Assembly (NCBI GenBank): GCA_017640265.1
Contig: JAGFVZ010000012.1
Coordinates: 1-19,321 of the forward strand
Source of the DNA: Anoxypelagibacter denitrificans
GTDB taxonomy: Bacteria; Pseudomonadota; Alphaproteobacteria; Pelagibacterales; Pelagibacteraceae
DNA: 19,321 bases
Direction of reading: 5' to 3'
Part shown: positions 15,664-19,321 of the stretch, piece by piece
How the letters are laid out: every line of letters starts with the position of its first letter
Numbering within the stretch: the first letter of the stretch is position 1
Notes under the pieces: generated by a model
The model's input: the letters and a program-made list of their open reading frames with translations, nothing else
Databases searched by the model: none
Told to the model about the DNA's origin: nothing
Position numbers and translations under genes: made by a program

Positions 15664-16535
15664 TAAAGCAGATTGGCAATTTTTAGAGCTTTTTGTACTT
15701 CCTTTTTTGTACTTTCTGTTACTTTAACAAGTGGCAATCTCACTTCCTCGCTAGATAAACCCAATAATGAAGCTGCATATTTAACGGGAGAGGGATTGCT
15801 TTCTATGAACAAAGCTTTGTGCAGAGGCATTAATTTCTCTTTTAATTTTTTAGCTTTAGCATCCTCATTATTTAAAGAGGCAGTTTGAAACTCGAAACAC
15901 AATTTTGCTGCCACATTTGCAGTAACAGATATACATCCTTGACCTCCTCTTTTATTAAAATCGAAAGCATTCTGATCTTCTCCAGTCAACTGAATAAATT
16001 TTGGTCCCATTTTTTTTAATTGCTGATCAACCCTATTAAGATCACCCGTTGCATCTTTCACACCAGCAATATTTTTTAGTTCAAACAGTCTAGCCATGGT
16101 ATCAACTGACATATCAATGACTGATCTGGACGGTATATTGTATATAATTATTGGAATGCCAACATTGTTATTAATTAATTTATAGTGCTGATAAAGTCCT
16201 TCTTGGTTTGGCTTGTTGTAGTATGGCGTAACTATCAACAAACCATTAGCTCCGGATTTTTCTGCGTGCTTTGACAATTCCACTGCTTCTGCTGTTGAAT
16301 TGGAACCAGTTCCAGCTATGACAGGAATTTTCCCTTTGCACTCTCTAACAGAGATTTCAATAACCCTTTTGTGTTCATCATGATTTAAGGTAGGTGATTC
16401 ACCCGTTGTCCCTGCAGGAACCAATCCATTTGTACCACTGGCAATGTGATGATGAATAAGCGCGGTGTATTTATCTTGATCCACCACACTATTTTTAAAT
16501 GGAGTTATTAAAGCTACAATTGAACCTTTAAACAT
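15663..16535 (-). CDS. dapA: 4-hydroxy-tetrahydrodipicolinate synthase
   Basis: Condenses pyruvate with aspartate semialdehyde, the first committed step to diaminopimelate and lysine. The 290-residue barrel has GTNGLVPAGTTGESPTL (34-50), YYNKPNQEGLYQHY, IYNIPSRSV with catalytic Tyr132 and Arg137, and the Schiff-base Lys160 in IAGVKDATGDL. It heads the ten-gene minus-strand run that ends with recO. The promoter directly upstream places the probable transcription start at or within a few bases of the ATG, so the mRNA may be leaderless. It is divergent from slt, also a cell-wall gene, across only 40 bases. Confidence 0.97.
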   Translation of the reverse strand: MFKGSIVALITPFKNSVVDQDKYTALIHHHIASGTNGLVPAGTTGESPTLNHDEHKRVIEISVRECKGKIPVIAGTGSNSTAEAVELSKHAEKSGANGLLIVTPYYNKPNQEGLYQHYKLINNNVGIPIIIYNIPSRSVIDMSVDTMARLFELKNIAGVKDATGDLNRVDQQLKKMGPKFIQLTGEDQNAFDFNKRGGQGCISVTANVAAKLCFEFQTASLNNEDAKAKKLKEKLMPLHKALFIESNPSPVKYAASLLGLSSEEVRLPLVKVTESTKKEVQKALKIANLL

Positions 16536-16548
16536 AATTCTTTATATA
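16520..16548 (+). promoter_or_regulatory. Candidate promoter of slt, overlapping the dapA promoter
   Basis: Plus-strand TTGAAC (16520-16525) and TATATA (16543-16548) are 17 bp apart and would start RNA near 16555, about 20 bases before the slt ATG. The -35 lies inside the dapA coding region and the -10 shares bases with the dapA -10, so the two promoters could not be occupied at once. Confidence 0.45.
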
Positions 16549-16569
16549 GTAATAAATTTATTCTTTCAA
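16541..16569 (-). promoter_or_regulatory. Sigma70-type promoter of the dapA operon
   Basis: On the minus strand TTGAAA (16564-16569) and TATAAA (16541-16546) are separated by exactly 17 bp. The -10 element ends 5 bases before the dapA ATG, so transcription should begin at or very near the start codon. The same TTGAAA-N17-TATAAA arrangement stands in front of the tRNA-Ser fragment at 18957-18985. Confidence 0.6.
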
Positions 16570-16575
16570 AATTTT

Positions 16576-18915
16576 ATGCTTAAACGTTTAATTAGTCTAG
16601 TTTTTTTATTAATGGCTTTTTATTATCTGCCTGCATTCTCAGATACAACTGTCTTAATTTTACCTAAAATAAAACCAAAAAATTTATCGATTCCTATTAA
16701 AAAAAAAATATCCAATATTTTACCAATAAAAAAACCATTTATTAAAGAAAAAAAAACAAGTGTAAAAAAGTTTCTCCTGCCAGAAAAAAAACCATTGAAC
16801 AAACTAGCTAATAATCTTTTCGTCAAAAAAAAATCTATCCAAAGCAGTATTGTTCCCAAAGAAAAACCTTTAAAAAAAGATAAAATTCAACCTAAGGAAA
16901 AGAAAATTATTTCGATCAGCGGTTTAGAGAAAAAAATCGATGGTGCATTTTTATTGCCAGTAAAAAAACCCTTAACCTATAAAAAAATTGTTACTAAAGA
17001 AGCTAAAAAGTCTAAAATTTTATCTAAAAAAGATTACGAATACGCTAAAGAAATATTTGCAAATATAAGTAAAAAAAAATGGAGTGTAGTTTTTAGATTA
17101 ACAAAAAAAGTGAAAAACAAAGATTTTAAAAACTTAGTTTCATGGATTTATTTAAAAGAAAAAAGCAATAGAGCAAGCTTTAATGATTATATTAAATTTA
17201 TTGATGAAAACCCTAACTATCCCAGAATAAACAGGCTCAAGTACTTGGCTGAACATAAAATAAACCTAAATAGCACAAGTGCAAATAACGTAATTCGTTG
17301 GTTTAGTTTCAATCCTCCTTTAAGTGGTTATGGTAAAATAAAACTTGCTGAATCCTATTTGTTAAAAGGAAATACATTTGAGGGAACGCGATTGCTAAAA
17401 GAGGGATGGATAACCTCAGCACTGAGTTCAAAAGATCTCAGGTATTTAAAAAAAAAGTATAAAAAAATCCTAAATACATCTGATCATATTAAAAGAGCTG
17501 ATTTTATGGCCTGGGAATATAAATATTGGGACTTAAAAAGAATTTTAAGATATTTACCAAAAGATTATAGGGCGTTGTATAACGCTAGACAAATTTTAAT
17601 GAGTCGTTCCTATGGAGTTGATAGAGCCATTTCCAGAGTACCAGAAAAATTTAAATCTGACATAGGATTAAGGTATGACAGACTTAAATGGCGAAGAAGA
17701 AGAGGAAGAGTAGAATCTTCATTAGAAATAATTAATAAAGCCCCAAACAATAAAGCTGCCTTAGTGCGAGCTGATCTATGGTGGAAAGAAAGAGCGATTA
17801 TATCTAGATCCTTAATATATAAAAAAAAATATCAATTGGCATATGAAGTTGCAAAAAATCACTCTCTGGATGATGGAAGCGAATATGCAGAAGCGGAATG
17901 GTTATCTGGATGGATAGCATTAACTTTTTTAAATAATCCAAATTTAGCTTTAAAACATTTTGATAATTTTTATAAGAATGTGGGTTATCCAATTAGTCTA
18001 TCCAGAGGAGCTTATTGGTTAGGGGTTACATACGAAAAACTTGGAAAAAACAAATTGTCGGAAGACCTTTTTAAAGAAGGTTCTAAATATTTGACAACTT
18101 ATTACGGCCAATTATCTTTTCAAAAACTTAACCCTTTTGAAGAGTTTGAGTTAAAAGATGAATCAAAATATTCGAAAGAATATGAAAAAGAATTTAATAA
18201 AAATATTCTGGTTAAGCACTTAATTTTACTAAAAGAATTAGATAAAAGTAAATATGGCAAAGATATACTAAAACATTTAGCAGATCTGGATATTAATAAA
18301 GGTAGTGAAGTACTTGCTGCAAAATTAGCTACTCAGCTTGGTCGATATGACTATGCAATTCAAATTTCAAAAAAAGCGTCTTATGAAAAACGTTTTTATA
18401 ATCAATTTAACTATCCGATTATAACCACGCCAGCAGAAATTAATGGAAGAAAAATGCCATCTCAAGAAATAATTTTGGCAATTGCTAGACAAGAAAGCGA
18501 GTTTGATCCAAAAGCAAACAGCTATGCAGGAGCAAAAGGCATGATGCAGGTAATGACTTATACCGCCAAACTTATAGCTAAACAAATGAATGTTCGTTAC
18601 AGCAAAAGTAAATTAACTTCTAATCCAGAATATAACATAAAATTAGGCACATATTATTTTAACTCACTATTAAATGATTATGGCGGGATATATCCTTTTG
18701 CAATTGCAGCCTATAATGCTGGACCCAAGAGAGTAAAATATTGGAGGAAAATAAATGGCGATCCAAGCAAAAAAAAGATTGATTATGTTAATTGGATAGA
18801 ATTAATAAAATTCGAAGAAACGCGAAACTATGTGCAGAGAGTTTTAGAAAATGCAAATGTTTACAAATACATGCTCAACCAAAAACCAGTAAGACTAGAA
18901 AGCTTTTTTAAATAA
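16576..18915 (+). CDS. slt: Soluble lytic murein transglycosylase (Slt-type) with Lys/Pro repeat linker
   Basis: Periplasmic enzyme cleaving the MurNAc-GlcNAc bond of peptidoglycan. Residues 1-22 form a signal peptide (MLKRLISLVFLLMAFYYLPA), probably cut near FSD-T. Residues about 25-140 are a basic linker with repeated L/V-P-x-K-K-P-L motifs at 29, 49, 68, 93 and 127. A long helical superhelix follows (about 145-610). The catalytic domain starts near 620: ILAIARQESEFDP with catalytic Glu640, YAGAKGMMQVMTYTAK, NIKLGTYYFNSLLNDYGG and IAAYNAGPKRVKYW, all GH23/Slt hallmarks. The 779-residue length exceeds the E. coli Slt70 by the linker. The gene is on the opposite strand from the dapA operon, and no terminator hairpin with a U-tract is seen after it. 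Confidence 0.95.
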   Translation: MLKRLISLVFLLMAFYYLPAFSDTTVLILPKIKPKNLSIPIKKKISNILPIKKPFIKEKKTSVKKFLLPEKKPLNKLANNLFVKKKSIQSSIVPKEKPLKKDKIQPKEKKIISISGLEKKIDGAFLLPVKKPLTYKKIVTKEAKKSKILSKKDYEYAKEIFANISKKKWSVVFRLTKKVKNKDFKNLVSWIYLKEKSNRASFNDYIKFIDENPNYPRINRLKYLAEHKINLNSTSANNVIRWFSFNPPLSGYGKIKLAESYLLKGNTFEGTRLLKEGWITSALSSKDLRYLKKKYKKILNTSDHIKRADFMAWEYKYWDLKRILRYLPKDYRALYNARQILMSRSYGVDRAISRVPEKFKSDIGLRYDRLKWRRRRGRVESSLEIINKAPNNKAALVRADLWWKERAIISRSLIYKKKYQLAYEVAKNHSLDDGSEYAEAEWLSGWIALTFLNNPNLALKHFDNFYKNVGYPISLSRGAYWLGVTYEKLGKNKLSEDLFKEGSKYLTTYYGQLSFQKLNPFEEFELKDESKYSKEYEKEFNKNILVKHLILLKELDKSKYGKDILKHLADLDINKGSEVLAAKLATQLGRYDYAIQISKKASYEKRFYNQFNYPIITTPAEINGRKMPSQEIILAIARQESEFDPKANSYAGAKGMMQVMTYTAKLIAKQMNVRYSKSKLTSNPEYNIKLGTYYFNSLLNDYGGIYPFAIAAYNAGPKRVKYWRKINGDPSKKKIDYVNWIELIKFEETRNYVQRVLENANVYKYMLNQKPVRLESFFK

Positions 18916-18956
18916 CTTATGGAAACATTCTCTTACTTTTATTGCTTTCATAATGT

Positions 18957-18985
18957 TTGAAAGAAACGAAAATTCGGTTTATAAA
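18957..18985 (+). promoter_or_regulatory. Sigma70-type promoter of the tRNA-Ser fragment
   Basis: TTGAAA (18957-18962) and TATAAA (18980-18985) with exactly 17 bp between them; expected start near 18992, about 20 bases before the tRNA 5' end. Being host-side and strong, it would transcribe the tRNA 5' half and then run into the element-like DNA to the right. A 6-bp inverted repeat (CTTTCA/TGAAAG, 18945-18963) overlaps the -35. Confidence 0.6.
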
Positions 18986-19011
18986 TTAATCAGCTATTAA
19001 TTATAGGAACT

Positions 19012-19050
19012 GGAGAGGTGGGTGAGTGGTTGATACCAGCTGGTTGCTAA
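19012..19050 (+). tRNA. serV (5' fragment): 5' half of a tRNA-Ser(GCU) gene, interrupted after the anticodon loop
   Basis: Standard tRNA-Ser landmarks appear in order: acceptor 5' strand GGAGAGG (19012-19018), TG at positions 8-9, D arm with 3-bp stem GGT/ACC and the loop GAGTGGTTGAT, base 26 A, anticodon-stem strand GCTGG (19039 or 19040 onward to 19043), and loop TTGCTAA (19044-19050) with anticodon GCT. The required 3' stem strand CCAGC does not follow, nor do a long variable arm, a T-arm (GGTTCGAATCC-like) or CCTCTCC acceptor strand anywhere before the right edge. The identity with tRNA-Ser therefore stops precisely at tRNA position 38. The likely reason is integration of a mobile element at the anticodon loop; an intron is less likely. 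Confidence 0.85.
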
Positions 19051-19106
19051 TAATTTATTGTCTCAAACATGGGTAGAATAAGAAACTCGTGTAATGAGAA
19101 AAGTAA

Positions 19107-19165
19107 AAATAAAGCAACAAACTCAACGTTTTTTGTTAATCTTATTATTAAGGTTGTTTTTATTT
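19107..19165 (+). repeat. Imperfect inverted repeat in the junction region
   Basis: AAATAAAGCAAC (19107-19118) pairs with GTTGT plus TTTATTT (19153-19165) to form a 12-bp stem with one wobble and one bulged T, around a 34-base loop. Within the left arm AGCAAC (19113-19118) is the reverse complement of the tRNA hexamer GTTGCT at 19043-19048. It could be an attachment-site arm or an RNA hairpin; AT-rich DNA makes chance pairing fairly common. Confidence 0.35.
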
Positions 19166-19180
19166 CCATCAAGGGTTTAG

Positions 19181-19217
19181 AAAAAATGTTACCAGAATGT
19201 TACCTAGTAACATTTTC
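19181..19217. promoter_or_regulatory. Phased AATGTTACC repeats, possible operator or recombinase/Xis arm sites
   Basis: AATGTTACC occurs at 19185-19193 and again at 19196-19204, 11 bp apart (one helical turn), followed by an inverted copy AGTAACATT at 19206-19214. The outer copies extend to a 13-bp inverted repeat with one mismatch (19180-19192 against 19207-19219). Three related sites on one face of the helix, some 70 bases before a gene start, look like protein-binding sites. Confidence 0.45.
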
Positions 19218-19261
19218 TCCGTACGGTAGTTTTTCAAAAGAAAATTTGCGTATCTATTCTG

Positions 19262-19278
19262 CTCCTTTAGAAAGGAGG
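19262..19278 (+). promoter_or_regulatory. Hairpin covering a strong Shine-Dalgarno sequence
   Basis: CTCCTT (19262-19267) pairs perfectly with AAGGAG (19272-19277) across a TAGA loop. The right arm is part of AAAGGAGG, a near-perfect anti-16S sequence ending 7 bases before the ATG at 19286. The fold would hide the ribosome-binding site, so translation may be conditional. This SD supports ATG 19286 over the in-frame ATG at 19280, which is too close. Confidence 0.5.
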
Positions 19279-19285
19279 TATGCTA

Positions 19286-19321
19286 ATGGCATACACAAAA
19301 ATAAGAAACTACCACGATGGT
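19286..19321 (+). CDS. First 12 codons of an element-borne gene, perhaps an integrase
   Basis: The reading frame MAYTKIRNYHDG begins 7 bases after AAAGGAGG and continues past the right edge. Twelve residues are too few to name a family. Location next to an interrupted tRNA makes a tyrosine recombinase the leading guess, and short basic N-termini are common in phage integrases, but this is inference from context only. A second frame (19054-19321) is also open across this region and cannot be ruled out without more sequence. Confidence 0.5.
   Translation, partial: MAYTKIRNYHDG

Larger units (their letters stand above)
19051..19321 (+). mobile_element. Probable left end of an integrated element in tRNA-Ser (continues past the right edge)
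   Basis: Everything after the tRNA anticodon loop lacks tRNA or host-gene character. It holds an imperfect inverted repeat (19107-19165), a cluster of AATGTTAC repeats (19181-19217), a CCGTACGG palindrome (19219-19226), an SD-bearing hairpin and a gene start. A gene directly inside a tRNA junction is most often the integrase of a phage or island. The strong Shine-Dalgarno sequence contrasts with its near-absence before genes elsewhere in the window, supporting foreign origin. Element type and extent cannot be seen. Confidence 0.55.

Noticed and set aside
18945..18963. Terminator after slt
   Set aside because: CTTTCA/TGAAAG makes only a 6-bp stem with no U-tract and overlaps the tRNA promoter -35.
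19012..19140. tmRNA or two-piece tmRNA
   Set aside because: The 5' part reads cleanly as tRNA-Ser with a GCU anticodon, and no tag reading frame ending in Ala-Ala is present.
19051..19285. Group I intron inside the tRNA
   Set aside because: Anticodon-loop introns exist, but I see no conserved core elements (P, Q, R, S) and no internal guide near the 5' side; AGCAAC at 19113 is complementary to GTTGCT but too far downstream.
19054..19321. A second open frame (ATG at 19069) running through the junction to the right edge
   Set aside because: It is open for about 89 codons, which is unusual in DNA this AT-rich, but it has no ribosome-binding site and overlaps the frame that has a strong one. 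It needs sequence beyond the edge to decide.
1..19321. CRISPR arrays, rRNA genes, insertion sequences
   Set aside because: No regularly spaced repeats, rRNA segments or transposase-like frames were seen.

Overview
The window is a gene-dense, strongly AT-rich piece of an alphaproteobacterial chromosome. The AT-rich codon use, gaps mostly under 80 bases, frequent gene overlaps, near-absence of Shine-Dalgarno sequences and alphaproteobacterial gene order (glyA-nrdR-ribDE-ribBA-ribH-nusB; rsh-pyrE-pdxJ-acpS-lepB-rnc-recO) suggest a streamlined marine lineage such as Pelagibacterales (SAR11) or a relative. That placement is an inference; there is no rRNA gene here to confirm it.

Layout: (1) 1-8126, minus strand. 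One apparent transcription unit starts with a 2-oxoglutarate/Fe(II) oxygenase-like gene and continues through rpiB, glyA, nrdR, ribD, ribE, ribBA, ribH and nusB, followed by hppA (H+-pumping pyrophosphatase, cut by the left edge). It combines sugar-phosphate and one-carbon metabolism, control of ribonucleotide reductase, most of the riboflavin pathway, rRNA antitermination and PPi-driven proton pumping. (2) hemB, 8205-9203, plus strand, divergent from region 1 and convergent with recO. (3) 9198-16535, minus strand: dapA-smpB-folK-rsh-pyrE-pdxJ-acpS-lepB-rnc-recO, a tightly packed housekeeping operon with a good sigma70-type promoter directly before dapA. (4) slt, 16576-18915, plus strand, a periplasmic lytic transglycosylase, divergent from dapA, with overlapping promoters. 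(5) 18957-19321: a promoter, then the 5' half of a tRNA-Ser(GCU) gene that stops exactly at the end of the anticodon loop, then non-tRNA DNA carrying phased repeats, a hairpin over a strong Shine-Dalgarno sequence, and the first 12 codons of a gene. This looks like the left junction of an integrated element (phage or island).

Most unusual points: the interrupted tRNA and its regulatory-looking junction; a 36-bp tandem duplication between glyA and nrdR that duplicates the nrdR start region and gives two copies of a palindrome matching the core of the NrdR box; a riboflavin operon whose RibBA has a degenerate GTP cyclohydrolase II half and whose RibH lacks the usual catalytic histidine; a compact RSH (ppGpp) enzyme without the usual region between its TGS and ACT domains; and the absence of rpoZ and era from their customary places.
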